This document shows, in pieces, positions 1 through 8,168 of a DNA stretch of 64,000 nt. The stretch covers positions 45,749 through 109,748 of the forward strand of contig JAIUOO010000018.1 of assembly GCA_020161695.1 (NCBI GenBank), given 5' to 3'. Numbering within the stretch: position 1 is the stretch's first letter; each line of letters opens with the position of its first letter. The stretch comes from Pseudomonadota bacterium. Lineage in GTDB: Bacteria; Pseudomonadota; Alphaproteobacteria; Rhizobiales; Phreatobacteraceae. The notes under the pieces are model-generated. The model made no database searches. It saw nothing but the letters and a program-made list of their open reading frames with translations, and was not told where the DNA came from. A program made the position numbers and the translations under genes.

Positions 1-1
1 C

Positions 2-481
2 GCCTATGCGCCGCCGACTGGAACGGCGACCGATGCCGGCCAGCCGTCGTTTGGTACCCGCCTTGGCTTCGGCTTCAACGTCGTGCCGAAGCCGCCGCCG
101 GGCACCGCCGTCTTCGATATCGCCGCGCGGACCGTGTATCTGCCGAACGGCGAGCGGCTGGAGGCCCAGTCCGGCCTCGGCGCAAAGATGAACGACGTGC
201 GCTATGCCCATGTGCGGATGGAAGGGCCGATCCCGCCGCACACCTACGACCTCGTCGAGCGCGAGGCGCTGTTCCATGGCGTTCGCGCCATCCGGCTCAA
301 TCCAACCGGTGGCAGCCAGTCGATTCACGGCCGCACCGGCCTCCTCGCGCACAGCTACCTGCTGGGTCCGCGCGGCGATTCCAACGGCTGCCTGTCGATC
401 AAGGATTACGACCGGTTCCTGCAGGCCTATCTGCGCGGCGAGATTCGCCGTCTCGTGGTGGTTGCCCGCACGACCAGCTGA
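2..481 (+). CDS. DUF2778 (L,D-transpeptidase-like) protein, 5' end outside window
   Basis: The reading frame is open from base 2, so the true start lies left of the window and only the C-terminal ~159 residues are seen. The visible part matches the DUF2778/Tlde1-like fold. It has a conserved 'IHGRTGLLAHSYLLGPRGDS' stretch followed by 'NGCLSIKDYDRF', which supplies the His and Cys expected of an L,D-transpeptidase-type active site. Such proteins act on peptidoglycan in the periplasm; some are type VI secretion toxins, but nothing in this window points to T6SS. A Pro/Gly/Thr-rich stretch precedes the domain and looks like a linker. The next gene starts 77 bases downstream on the same strand. 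Confident about the family, not about the biological role. Confidence 0.7.
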   Translation, partial: AYAPPTGTATDAGQPSFGTRLGFGFNVVPKPPPGTAVFDIAARTVYLPNGERLEAQSGLGAKMNDVRYAHVRMEGPIPPHTYDLVEREALFHGVRAIRLNPTGGSQSIHGRTGLLAHSYLLGPRGDSNGCLSIKDYDRFLQAYLRGEIRRLVVVARTTS

Positions 482-558
482 CAGGACTGGCCTGTCTCCT
501 TGAGGTTTCCCGGATCGGGGCCGTGTGCTTTGACGGCGCTTCGCCCGGAGCCTGATCC

Positions 559-933
559 ATGACCGCTACCCGCCTTCTTGTCTTCGCCGCCGGCCTGATC
601 GGCGCGGCTGGCATAGCGCTCGCCGCCATGGCGACCCACGCCTATGCCCGGACGAACCTGTCGGTCGCCGCCACAATGCTGTCGTTGCACGCTCCTGCGA
701 TCATCGCCGTCGCTGCCGCGCGCAAGGCCGGCATCATCCATGACCTCGGCGGCCGGGCTGCAGCGTGGGGGTTGGTCTCGGGCGTCGTGCTGTTCTCCGG
801 CGACATCGCCATGCGCACGTTCAACGGCGTGCCGCTGTTCCCGATGGCCGCGCCGGCCGGCGGCACCCTGCTGATCGCGGCATGGGGTTTCGTCGCCATC
901 GCGGGTCTGATCGGCGGTGGCGAGCGCGCCTGA
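559..933 (+). CDS. DUF423 family small membrane protein
   Basis: A 124-residue hydrophobic protein with about four predicted transmembrane segments. The pattern matches the DUF423/YgdD family: a first helix with 'GLIGAAGIALAAMATHAY', a central 'LHAPAIIAVAAA', a 'GVVLFSGDIAMRTF' helix and a final 'AAPAGGTLLIAAWGFVAIAG' helix. The family has no settled biochemical role. It is a small inner-membrane protein widespread in proteobacteria, and the length is normal for it. It is followed, after a 99-base gap, by an MFS transporter gene on the same strand, which may or may not be co-transcribed. Confidence 0.8.
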   Translation: MTATRLLVFAAGLIGAAGIALAAMATHAYARTNLSVAATMLSLHAPAIIAVAAARKAGIIHDLGGRAAAWGLVSGVVLFSGDIAMRTFNGVPLFPMAAPAGGTLLIAAWGFVAIAGLIGGGERA

Positions 934-1032
934 CGGCAAGGCATTCCTGCACAGCCGACCGGCTTGTGCTGCCTTTGTCCTGGGCGGCGTCAGGGTGCTA
1001 GCGTCCTCGCCCCGCAGCCGGACGAGACGATC

Positions 1033-2265
1033 GTGCTCCAGCAGACCGCCGCCGCAGAAGCATCCGTCTCCGACATTGACGGGCCCGCCGCCTGGATGCG
1101 CCTCGCCATCTGCCTGGCGCTCGGCACCATCGGCGGCGTCGGCATGTGGTCGGTCGTGGTGGTGATCCCAGCCGTGCAGGCCGATTTCGGCGTCGGCCGC
1201 GGCGAGGCCTCGCTGCCATACACATTTGCCATGATGGGGTTCGCACTCGGCGGCGTCGCCATGGGCCGGCTCACCGACCGCTTCGGCATCATGATTCCAG
1301 TCCTGGCCGGCACCGCCCTGCTCGCCTGCGGCTATGTGGCGGCCGGGCTCGCGCCGAACATCTGGGCCTTCGCCCTGGCGCATGGGTTGCTGATCGGCCT
1401 CGGTTCCGCCGCCGTCTTTGGGCCGCTGCTCGCGCATGTCTCGATGTGGTTCGAGCGTCGTCGCGGCATCGCGGTGGCCCTTGCCGCCTCCGGCAACTAT
1501 CTCGCCGGCGCGATCTGGCCGCAGATCGTTCGTTTCGCCCTCGAATCGTATGGTTGGCGGACCACCCATATCATGATCGCAGCCGTGGCCGTGGTGCTGA
1601 TGGTGCCGCTGGCGCTGCTGCTCCGGAAGCCGGCACCGGCTGCGGCCAGCGGACCCGGGCTGGCACGCAGCGCCACGCCGGCGGCGCTCGGCCTGTCGCC
1701 CAATGCCTTGATGGCGCTGCTGGCCGTTGCCGGCATTTCCTGCTGCGTCGCCATGTCCATGCCGCAGGTCCATATCGTCGCCTATTGCGCCGACCTCGGC
1801 TACGGCGTCGCCCGCGGTTCGGAAATGCTGTCGCTGATGCTGGCCTTCGGCATCGTCAGCCGCGTCGCGTCGGGCTTCATCGCCGACCGGATCGGCGGTC
1901 TCGCGACGCTTCTTCTCGGCTCGGTCCTGCAGGGGCTGGCGCTGATCCTGTTCCTGACCTCCGATGCGCTGACGCCGCTCTATGTCTTCTCGATCCTGTT
2001 CGGCCTGTTCCAGGGCGGCATCGTGCCGAGTTACGCCATCATCGTCCGGGAGTATTTCTCGGCGGGCGAGGCGGGAACGCGGGTCGGCATCGCGCTGATG
2101 GCGACGCTGATCGGCATGGCCTTCGGCGGCTGGATCTCCGGAGTCATCTTTGACGTGACGCGCTCCTACCAGGCCGCCTTCGTCAACGGCATCGTGTGGA
2201 ACCTCGTGAACCTCGCCATCGTTGGATGGCTTCTGATGCGCCGCGAGCAGCTGGTGCGGGCCTGA
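1033..2265 (+). CDS. MFS transporter
   Basis: A 410-residue major facilitator superfamily permease with 12 hydrophobic segments in two bundles joined by an Ala/Pro-rich loop (near residue 200). The cytoplasmic loop between helices 2 and 3 carries 'GRLTDRFG', the usual MFS G-x-L-x-D-R-x-G motif, and the equivalent loop of the second half reads 'GFIADRIGG'. It resembles monocarboxylate/oxalate-formate type carriers, but the substrate cannot be read from sequence. The start is uncertain. GTG at 1033 gives the expected short N-terminus before helix 1; an in-frame ATG at 964 would add 23 residues of non-family-like sequence. No strong ribosome binding site supports either. Confidence 0.75.
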   Translation: MLQQTAAAEASVSDIDGPAAWMRLAICLALGTIGGVGMWSVVVVIPAVQADFGVGRGEASLPYTFAMMGFALGGVAMGRLTDRFGIMIPVLAGTALLACGYVAAGLAPNIWAFALAHGLLIGLGSAAVFGPLLAHVSMWFERRRGIAVALAASGNYLAGAIWPQIVRFALESYGWRTTHIMIAAVAVVLMVPLALLLRKPAPAAASGPGLARSATPAALGLSPNALMALLAVAGISCCVAMSMPQVHIVAYCADLGYGVARGSEMLSLMLAFGIVSRVASGFIADRIGGLATLLLGSVLQGLALILFLTSDALTPLYVFSILFGLFQGGIVPSYAIIVREYFSAGEAGTRVGIALMATLIGMAFGGWISGVIFDVTRSYQAAFVNGIVWNLVNLAIVGWLLMRREQLVRA

Positions 2266-2332
2266 ACGCCCGCTCGACGCGGTGCGGGCTTCGCGCCATT
2301 GTCGCGCGAAGGCGGGCAGGAGGGCTTCAGGC

Positions 2333-2935
2333 ATGACGGGTGTGACCCGCATTCCCATCGATGTGCACGACATCGACCAGCTGTTCTCGACCTTCGATCC
2401 CTCGCCCTTCCATGAGTTCAGCCTCAATGCGACGGCCGCGCAGTACATCGTCTCGCAAGCCTGGTACGCACCGCGCGCCAATCATTTCGTGATCGAGTTG
2501 ATCCTGCGTGGCCGGTCTTCGACGCGAAAGGATGCCGACAAGGTGGAGGCGGTGCTGCGTCAGCACTTCACGCGCCTTGCCGTCAACGAGGCGATGAACC
2601 TCCGCAAGCTGATCCGCACCGGCCTGATCTCGCTCGCCATCGGCCTGTGCGTGCTGGCCTTCTGCACCGCGCTGTCGCGGCTCGTGGACAATTCGCCGTT
2701 GCCCGACGGCTGGCGCGAAGGCATCCGCGATGGCATCTCGGTCTTCGGCTGGGTCGCGAACTGGCGGCCGGCGCAGATCCTGTTCTACGACTGGTGGCCG
2801 CTTCGGCGGAACCGCAATCTCTACCGGCGCCTCGCCAAGGCCGAAGTCGTCCCGGGCAGGCTGTCCCGCAAGGATGCCCATGCCGACGAGGTGGCGCCGC
2901 TCGATACCATGCCGATCGAATCCGGTCCGACCTGA
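2333..2935 (+). CDS. hypothetical protein with one membrane segment
   Basis: A 200-residue protein I do not recognise. ATG at 2333 is chosen because AGGAGGG lies 8 bases upstream (2318-2324). The N-terminal 85 residues are soluble-looking and include 'PSPFHEFSLNATAAQYIVSQA'-type sequence typical of bacterial stress-related conserved hypotheticals. A hydrophobic helix follows near residues 95-115 ('LISLAIGLCVLAFCTAL'), and then a region rich in Trp/Arg ends in a short acidic tail. It is convergent with tadC, whose stop lies 16 bases downstream on the other strand, so it is probably unrelated to the pilus locus. No function is proposed. Confidence 0.6.
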   Translation: MTGVTRIPIDVHDIDQLFSTFDPSPFHEFSLNATAAQYIVSQAWYAPRANHFVIELILRGRSSTRKDADKVEAVLRQHFTRLAVNEAMNLRKLIRTGLISLAIGLCVLAFCTALSRLVDNSPLPDGWREGIRDGISVFGWVANWRPAQILFYDWWPLRRNRNLYRRLAKAEVVPGRLSRKDAHADEVAPLDTMPIESGPT

Positions 2936-2951
2936 CGTCCGACCGGCTCCG

Positions 2952-3926
2952 TCAGTTCGCGGCCATGAGGCGGATCACCGCCGGGCCCATGATGACGATG
3001 AACAGGCAGGGCAGGAAGAACACGATCATCGGCACGGTCAGCTTCGGCGGCAGCGAGGCTGCTTTCTTCTCAGCTTCCGACATGCGCATGTCGCGGTTTT
3101 CCTGCGCCATCACGCGCAGCGTGTTGGCGAGCGGCGTGCCGTAGCGCTCGGCCTGGATCAGCGCCATGGACACCGCCTTGACGCCGTCGAGATCGGTGCG
3201 CTTGGCGAGGTTCTCGTAGGCGAGGCGGCGGTCCTGCAGGTAGCTGAGTTCGGCGGTCGTCAGCGTCAGTTCCTCGGCCAGCGGGATCGACTGTGAGCCG
3301 ACCTCCTGGCTGACGCGCTTGAACGCCACCTCGATGGACATGCCCGCCTCGACGCAGATCAGCATCAGGTCGAGCGAATCCGGAAAGGCGCGCCGGATCG
3401 AGGTCTTGCGGCGGTCGATCTGGTTCTTGAGGAACAGCATCGGCAACTGCAGGCCGACATAGGCGGCAAAGCACGCGATCAGCACGCGGACGATAGCCGG
3501 CTGCTGCATGTCGTTGATCACGAAGAGATAGATCAGCGCCAGCAGGAAGGTGACGATCGGCACCACCATGCGGAACAGCAGGAACACGATATAGGGCACC
3601 TGGCCGCGATAACCGGCCTGGATCAGCTTGTCGCGCGCCTCGTCCTGCGCGAGGTGCTTGGTCAGCTGCAGGCCGTTGACGATCGACATCATCCAGGCCT
3701 TGGGCGTCTGGCGGACGGTGACCCGCTCGCCATTGGCCATGCGCGCGCGCTCGCGCTCGCGGATGCGCGACCGCTCCACCGACACCGCCTTCATGCGCCG
3801 CCCGAGATTGTCGCCGGCGAACAGCGGCATGGCGAAGGTGATGACGGTCGCGCCCACCGCGATGGCGATGAGCATCTGGATCATGAAGTCGCGGTCGTGG
3901 AGCTTCTCGATGATGAGGCCCAGCAT
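2952..3926 (-). CDS. tadC: Tad pilus inner-membrane platform protein TadC
   Basis: A 324-residue protein of the type II secretion F family, the last gene of the minus-strand pilus operon. TadC pairs with TadB in the inner membrane to form the platform on which the CpaF ATPase drives Flp pilin assembly. Hydrophobic segments occur near residues 15-35, 118-160 and at the C-terminus (after 'PPKLTVPMIVFFLPCLFIVI'). The T2SSF domain includes 'RRAFPDSLDLMLICVEAGMS', which corresponds to the conserved P-D-x-L-D-L-x-x-x-x-x-E-A-G motif. It starts 15 bases after the tadB stop. No tadD (TPR protein) gene follows it, although many Tad loci have one there. Confidence 0.92.
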   Translation of the reverse strand: MLGLIIEKLHDRDFMIQMLIAIAVGATVITFAMPLFAGDNLGRRMKAVSVERSRIRERERARMANGERVTVRQTPKAWMMSIVNGLQLTKHLAQDEARDKLIQAGYRGQVPYIVFLLFRMVVPIVTFLLALIYLFVINDMQQPAIVRVLIACFAAYVGLQLPMLFLKNQIDRRKTSIRRAFPDSLDLMLICVEAGMSIEVAFKRVSQEVGSQSIPLAEELTLTTAELSYLQDRRLAYENLAKRTDLDGVKAVSMALIQAERYGTPLANTLRVMAQENRDMRMSEAEKKAASLPPKLTVPMIVFFLPCLFIVIMGPAVIRLMAAN

Positions 3927-3941
3927 GGTCGGCGAGCCCCT

Positions 3942-4919
3942 CTAGAAGTCGAAGTTGATCATCTTCCGCATGACCATCACGCCGGTGAACATCCACAGGA
4001 GGCACCCAGCGAGCATCAGCCGGCCGAGTTCAGTGGTCCACAGGAGCGAGATGTATTGCGGGGTCGACATGTAGACGAAGATCATCACTGCCGGCGGCAG
4101 GCAGGCGATGATGGCGGCTGAGGACTTGGCCTCCTGCGACAGGGCCACGATCTTGGCCTTCATCTTCTTTCGGTCGCGCAGCACCTTGGCGAGGTTGCCG
4201 AGCGTCTCGGAGAGGTTGCCGCCGGCCTTCTGCTGGATCGAGATCACGATGCAGAAGAAGTTTGCCTCGGCCACCGGCATGCGCTCGTAGAGCTTGAGCA
4301 CAGCCTCGTGGAGCGGGATGCCGAGCGCGGTCTGCTCGACCACGAACTTGAACTCCGAGCGAACCGGTTCCTGCGCTTCGGTCGCGATGATCCTGAGGCA
4401 GTCGCCGATCGGCAGGCCCGCCTTGACGCCGCGGACGATGACATCGACCGCATTGGCGAGCTCGTTCAGGAAGGCGGCCATGCGCCGCTTCTTCATGAAG
4501 TTGAGAATCCATTGCGGCAGGCCGAACCCGAAGGCGCCAGCCGAGGCGAGCGCTGGTATCAGCGACAGGCCGGCCATCAGGGGCATGATGAACCCAACGA
4601 CGCCGAGCACGGCCGACAGGATGTAGAACTGCTTCTTGGTCCAGGTCAGGCCCGCCTGGGTGATGCGGGTCTGGAGCGGCGGGCGCGCGGCGTTCTTCTG
4701 CCGGCGGTCGAGTTCCTTCAACGTCTCCTCGACGCTCGGGCGCTTGACGGTCTGCTCGTCGAGCTTGCCGCGCACCGAGCGTGCGGCGGTCTGCGCGACC
4801 GCATCGAGCCGCTGGTCGGCTTTCAGCTCGCCAGAGAGGAACGGATAGATCAGCGCATAGGCGAGGCCGCCCGCGCAGATCGTGGCGAGGCCGATGATGG
4901 CGATGGCATCGAATTCCAT
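3942..4919 (-). CDS. tadB: Tad pilus inner-membrane platform protein TadB
   Basis: A 325-residue T2SSF-family protein, partner of TadC. An N-terminal membrane helix is followed by a charged linker ('VEETLKELDRRQKNAARPP'), two adjacent hydrophobic helices ('FYILSAVLGVVGFIMPLMAG'), and the F domain with 'LANAVDVIVRGVKAGLPIG' and 'IVISIQQKAGGNLSETLGNL'. The latter is the hallmark Q-x-x-x-G-G-N-L-x-E-x-L motif of GspF/TadB. C-terminal membrane helices close the protein. It begins 4 bases after the cpaF stop, so co-translation with cpaF is likely. Confidence 0.93.
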   Translation of the reverse strand: MEFDAIAIIGLATICAGGLAYALIYPFLSGELKADQRLDAVAQTAARSVRGKLDEQTVKRPSVEETLKELDRRQKNAARPPLQTRITQAGLTWTKKQFYILSAVLGVVGFIMPLMAGLSLIPALASAGAFGFGLPQWILNFMKKRRMAAFLNELANAVDVIVRGVKAGLPIGDCLRIIATEAQEPVRSEFKFVVEQTALGIPLHEAVLKLYERMPVAEANFFCIVISIQQKAGGNLSETLGNLAKVLRDRKKMKAKIVALSQEAKSSAAIIACLPPAVMIFVYMSTPQYISLLWTTELGRLMLAGCLLWMFTGVMVMRKMINFDF

Positions 4920-4923
4920 CGGC

Positions 4924-6399
4924 TTACCTCATGGCTTCGCCGACATCGGCTGCGTCGAGCGCGGCGGCCAGTCGCTTGTCCTCGCCGTAATAGCGGGCGC
5001 GGTCCCAGAATTTCGGCCGGCCGATGCCGGTCGAGCGGTGACGACCGGCGATCTTGCCGTTCTCGTCCTCGCCCAGCATCTCGTAGACGAAGAGGTCCTG
5101 GGTGATCGGCGTGTCGCCTTCGAGGCCGAGCACCTCGGTGACATGGGTGATGCGGCGCGAGCCGTCGCGCAGACGGGCGGCCTGGACGATGACGTCGACC
5201 GAGCCGACGATGATCTCGCGCACGGTCTTGGCAGGCAGCGAATAGCCGCCCATGGCGATCATCGATTCCATGCGCGACAGGCACTCGCGGGGGCTGTTGG
5301 CGTGGATCGTGCCCATCGAGCCGTCATGGCCCGTGTTCATCGCCTGCAAAAGATCGAAGACCTCGGGTCCGCGGACCTCGCCGACGATGATCCGCTCGGG
5401 GCGCATACGCAGGCAGTTCTTGACGAGATCGGTCATGGTGACGCGGCCCTCGCCCTCGAGGTTCGGCGGGCGGGTTTCGAGGCGGACCACATGCGGCTGC
5501 TGCAGCTGCAGTTCCGCGGCGTCCTCGCAGGTGATGATGCGCTCGTCGGAATCGATGTAGCGGGTCAGGCAGTTCAGCAGCGTCGTCTTGCCCGAGCCCG
5601 TGCCGCCGGAGACGACGATGTTGCAGCGGACGCGGCCGATGATGCGGAGGATTTCCGCGCCCTCGGGCGAGATCGAGCCGAACTTGACGAGCTGCTCCAG
5701 CGTCAGCTTGTCCTTCTTGAACTTGCGGATGGTGAGGGCGGCGCCGTCGATGGCGAGAGGCGGCGCGATGACGTTGACGCGCGAGCCGTCGGGCAGGCGC
5801 GCGTCGCAGATCGGCGAGGATTCATCGACCCGGCGGCCGACCTGGCTGACGATGCGCTGGCAGATGTTCATCAGCTGCGAAGCGTCGCGGAACCGGATTC
5901 CGGTCTTCGCGATCTTGCCGGCGACTTCGATATAGACGGTGTTGGGCCCGTTCACCATGATGTCGGCGATGTCGTCGCGCGCGAGCAGCGGCTCGAGCGG
6001 GCCATAGCCGAGAACGTCGTTGCAGATGTCTTCGAGCAGGTCTTCCTGTTCGGCGATCGACATCACGATGTTCTTGATCGTGATGATCTCGTTGACGATG
6101 TCGCGGATTTCCTCGCGCGCCGAGATGCCGTCGAGCTTGGCGAGCTGCGACAGGTCGATGGCCTCGATCAGCGCGCCGAAAACCTGGCTCTTCGTCTCGT
6201 AGAAGCTCGATGACCGCTGGCGATCTTCCGGAGCCGGCGCAGCATGGGCCGGCGCCATGGGCGGCGAGGAGATGCTCGGCATCTTCGCCGGCTCCGCAGC
6301 GCGCGGCGCGGCGGCCGCGGCCGCGCGCTCGATCGTCGCCGCTCCGCCCTGAGGGGGGAACCCCGATCCCGATCCGGTGGTGCCGCGCTTACCGAACAT
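4924..6399 (-). CDS. cpaF: Pilus assembly/secretion ATPase CpaF (TadA)
   Basis: A 491-residue type II/IV secretion ATPase that powers Flp pilus extension at the cytoplasmic face. The N-terminal ~65 residues are Ala/Pro-rich and low complexity. A conserved N-domain (about 65-160) follows, and then the RecA-like core has Walker A 'GGTGSGKT' (265-272), an Asp-box region 'ITCEDAAELQL', and the 'RMRPERIIVGEVRGPE' and 'TGHDGSMGTIHAN' motifs. All catalytic landmarks are present. The gene lies 27 bases after the cpaE stop, in the order cpaE-cpaF-tadB-tadC standard for alphaproteobacteria. The function is confident from motif content and context. Confidence 0.95.
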   Translation of the reverse strand: MFGKRGTTGSGSGFPPQGGAATIERAAAAAAPRAAEPAKMPSISSPPMAPAHAAPAPEDRQRSSSFYETKSQVFGALIEAIDLSQLAKLDGISAREEIRDIVNEIITIKNIVMSIAEQEDLLEDICNDVLGYGPLEPLLARDDIADIMVNGPNTVYIEVAGKIAKTGIRFRDASQLMNICQRIVSQVGRRVDESSPICDARLPDGSRVNVIAPPLAIDGAALTIRKFKKDKLTLEQLVKFGSISPEGAEILRIIGRVRCNIVVSGGTGSGKTTLLNCLTRYIDSDERIITCEDAAELQLQQPHVVRLETRPPNLEGEGRVTMTDLVKNCLRMRPERIIVGEVRGPEVFDLLQAMNTGHDGSMGTIHANSPRECLSRMESMIAMGGYSLPAKTVREIIVGSVDVIVQAARLRDGSRRITHVTEVLGLEGDTPITQDLFVYEMLGEDENGKIAGRHRSTGIGRPKFWDRARYYGEDKRLAAALDAADVGEAMR

Positions 6400-6426
6400 G
6401 CTGCCTCGAACAGGTTGGCCGGGCCG

Positions 6427-7692
6427 TCAGGCCTTCTTGCGGAATGGAAGTTTCTCGAGGATCGGCGCCAGCGGCCCAAGCAGGCCGGCCCGCGCCTTCC
6501 GCGTGTCGTGGCGTCCGGTCATCGCGAGGGCGAGATCGGTGAATTGCTGGGACACCCGGTGCCCCGGCTCCATCTCGGCCAGCATCTGGCCGTTATTGGC
6601 GGCCGTGCCGAACAGCTGCGGCTCGAACGGGATTACCGCCACGGGCTCGGATTCGAGCGCCTTGGCGAAATCTGCCGGCTTGATCTCCGGGCGCTTGGCG
6701 ACGCCGGTCTGGTTCAGCATGTAGCGCGGCGCCGCATCGTTCGGCCGCGACGCGCGCAGGAGATCGATGATGTTCTTGGCGTTGCGCAGGTTGGCGAGAT
6801 CCGGCGCGGCGACGACGAGAATGTCGTCGGCGGTCGCCAGCGCGCGCTTGGTCCAGCCGGTCCAGGCGTGCGGCATGTCGAGGACGATCGAGGGAACCGT
6901 CGCCTTGAGGATGTCGATGACGCTGTCGAAGGCTTCGGGGCCGAGGTCGTAGACGCGCTCCAGCGTGGCGGGGGCCGCCAGCAGCGACAGATTGTCCGAG
7001 CAGCGCGACAGCAGGCGGTCGACGAAGGCCGTGTCGACGCGGTCCGGCGAGAACACGGCGTCGGCCATGCCTTGCGGCGGGTCCTGGTTGAAGTCGAGGC
7101 CGCCGGTGCCGAAGGCGAGGTCCATGTCGGCGATGCAGGTATCGGTGCCGATGTCCTTCGAGATCGCCCAGGCGAGATTGTGCGCGATGGTGGAGGCGCC
7201 GACGCCGCCCTTGGCGCCGATGATCGCGATGCTCCGGCCAACTGGCTTGGCGCCGTCGGAGGCATAGAGGCGGGAGACAGTGCGGATGATGTCGAGGACG
7301 CCGGTCGGCCCCATCATGTAGTCGCTGACGCCGCGCGCCATCATCTCGCGATAGAGGACGATGTCGTTGACCTGGCCGATGACGATCACCTTGGTGGTGG
7401 CGTCGCAGACCTCGGCGAGCTCGTCGAGGTGGCCGAGGATCTCGCCCTTGCGGCCGGTCGTCTCGAGAATCACGACATTGGGTGTCGGCGAGGTCCGGTA
7501 GGACTCGACGGCCGCGGGCGCACCGCCCATCTGGACGCGCACATGGGCCTTGTCCATGCGCCGGTCCTCGGCGGCCTCGGCGATGATGCCGGCCAGTTCC
7601 GATGTTTCGCAGAAGGCCTGCAGGGAGATGCGCGGAACGGGCGCGATCTGCTCGCCCTGCGCCTCCGACGGGAGCGTTGCCTCGTCCGCCAC
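6427..7692 (-). CDS. cpaE: Pilus localisation ATPase CpaE (TadZ)
   Basis: A 421-residue protein with an atypical receiver-like N-domain (about 23-145) and a MinD/ParA-type ATPase domain. The deviant Walker A reads 'KGGVGAST' (161-168), with 'CIADMDLAFGTGGLDF' as the second nucleotide loop. CpaE/TadZ positions the pilus machine, usually at a pole. The strand-3 acceptor position of the receiver reads 'VVILETTG', with Glu where a response regulator has Asp; this is common in TadZ and argues against phosphorylation. The start lies 3 bases after the cpaD stop. Family and role are secure; polar placement is inferred from the family. Confidence 0.93.
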   Translation of the reverse strand: MADEATLPSEAQGEQIAPVPRISLQAFCETSELAGIIAEAAEDRRMDKAHVRVQMGGAPAAVESYRTSPTPNVVILETTGRKGEILGHLDELAEVCDATTKVIVIGQVNDIVLYREMMARGVSDYMMGPTGVLDIIRTVSRLYASDGAKPVGRSIAIIGAKGGVGASTIAHNLAWAISKDIGTDTCIADMDLAFGTGGLDFNQDPPQGMADAVFSPDRVDTAFVDRLLSRCSDNLSLLAAPATLERVYDLGPEAFDSVIDILKATVPSIVLDMPHAWTGWTKRALATADDILVVAAPDLANLRNAKNIIDLLRASRPNDAAPRYMLNQTGVAKRPEIKPADFAKALESEPVAVIPFEPQLFGTAANNGQMLAEMEPGHRVSQQFTDLALAMTGRHDTRKARAGLLGPLAPILEKLPFRKKA

Positions 7693-7695
7693 GGC

Positions 7696-8142
7696 TTACC
7701 CCTTGATTTCGCGCTTGATGTCGGTGAGCGACCGGATCGGCTGATGGTCGATCTGCGGTCCGGGGGCCGTGCCCTGGCGATGCCGGCCCATGATGGTCTG
7801 GCGGCGCGCCGCGTCGATCTCGGTTTCCTGGCGCGGTCCCAGCAGATCGTTCGGGTTGGCGACGATCGCCGCCAGATTGTGCTGCGACGCGCAGCCATGG
7901 TTCCAGCTCGGACGATTCAGGTGGCTGTCCGAACCGGGCGCGGCGCCAAGGTCGTTCGGCCAGAGCCCACACTGGGAAGCGACGTAGGCGCCCTGCGGGC
8001 CGACCATGATCGGGTGCCGCTGGCGGTAGTCGTGCGGGTAGGGATCGCGCATCGAGGCGACCGACTGACAGCCGCCGAGAGCGAACGCGGCGCCGATCAC
8101 GACCAGCTTCGCGATGGGGAGGCGGTTGGGCACGCGGAACAT
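7696..8142 (-). CDS. cpaD: CpaD-family pilus lipoprotein, central region missing
   Basis: A 148-residue lipoprotein in the cpaD position between cpaC and cpaE. A signal peptide ends in the lipobox 'LGGC' (Cys25), followed by 'DYRQRHPI', the conserved N-terminal CpaD motif. The conserved C-terminal block is also present ('ASQCGLWPNDLG', 'NHGCASQHNLAAIVANP', 'DLLGPR'). In typical CpaD (about 200-240 residues) roughly 80-90 residues lie between these blocks; here 'RHPI' runs into 'VGPQGAYVASQCG' after only a few residues. The frame is intact, so this is a short in-frame variant, not a frameshift. CpaD assists the secretin at the outer membrane. Whether the short form works is unknown. Confidence 0.82.
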   Translation of the reverse strand: MFRVPNRLPIAKLVVIGAAFALGGCQSVASMRDPYPHDYRQRHPIMVGPQGAYVASQCGLWPNDLGAAPGSDSHLNRPSWNHGCASQHNLAAIVANPNDLLGPRQETEIDAARRQTIMGRHRQGTAPGPQIDHQPIRSLTDIKREIKG

Positions 8143-8168
8143 GGGAAACCTCTGGCTTGGAGCCCTGA

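Noticed and set aside
427..2481. 684-residue minus-strand frame
   Set aside because: It is antisense to the MFS gene and neighbours, has low-complexity His/Asp/Arg composition typical of GC-rich shadows, and shows no motif.
6427..7692. CpaE as a phosphorylated response regulator
   Set aside because: The receiver-like domain has Glu at the acceptor position and the protein continues into a MinD-like ATPase, as in ordinary TadZ.
7696..8142. Frameshift as the cause of the short CpaD
   Set aside because: Both ends are in one frame, and there is no leftover coding sequence for the missing region in the other frames; the flanking gaps are only 3 and 26 bases.
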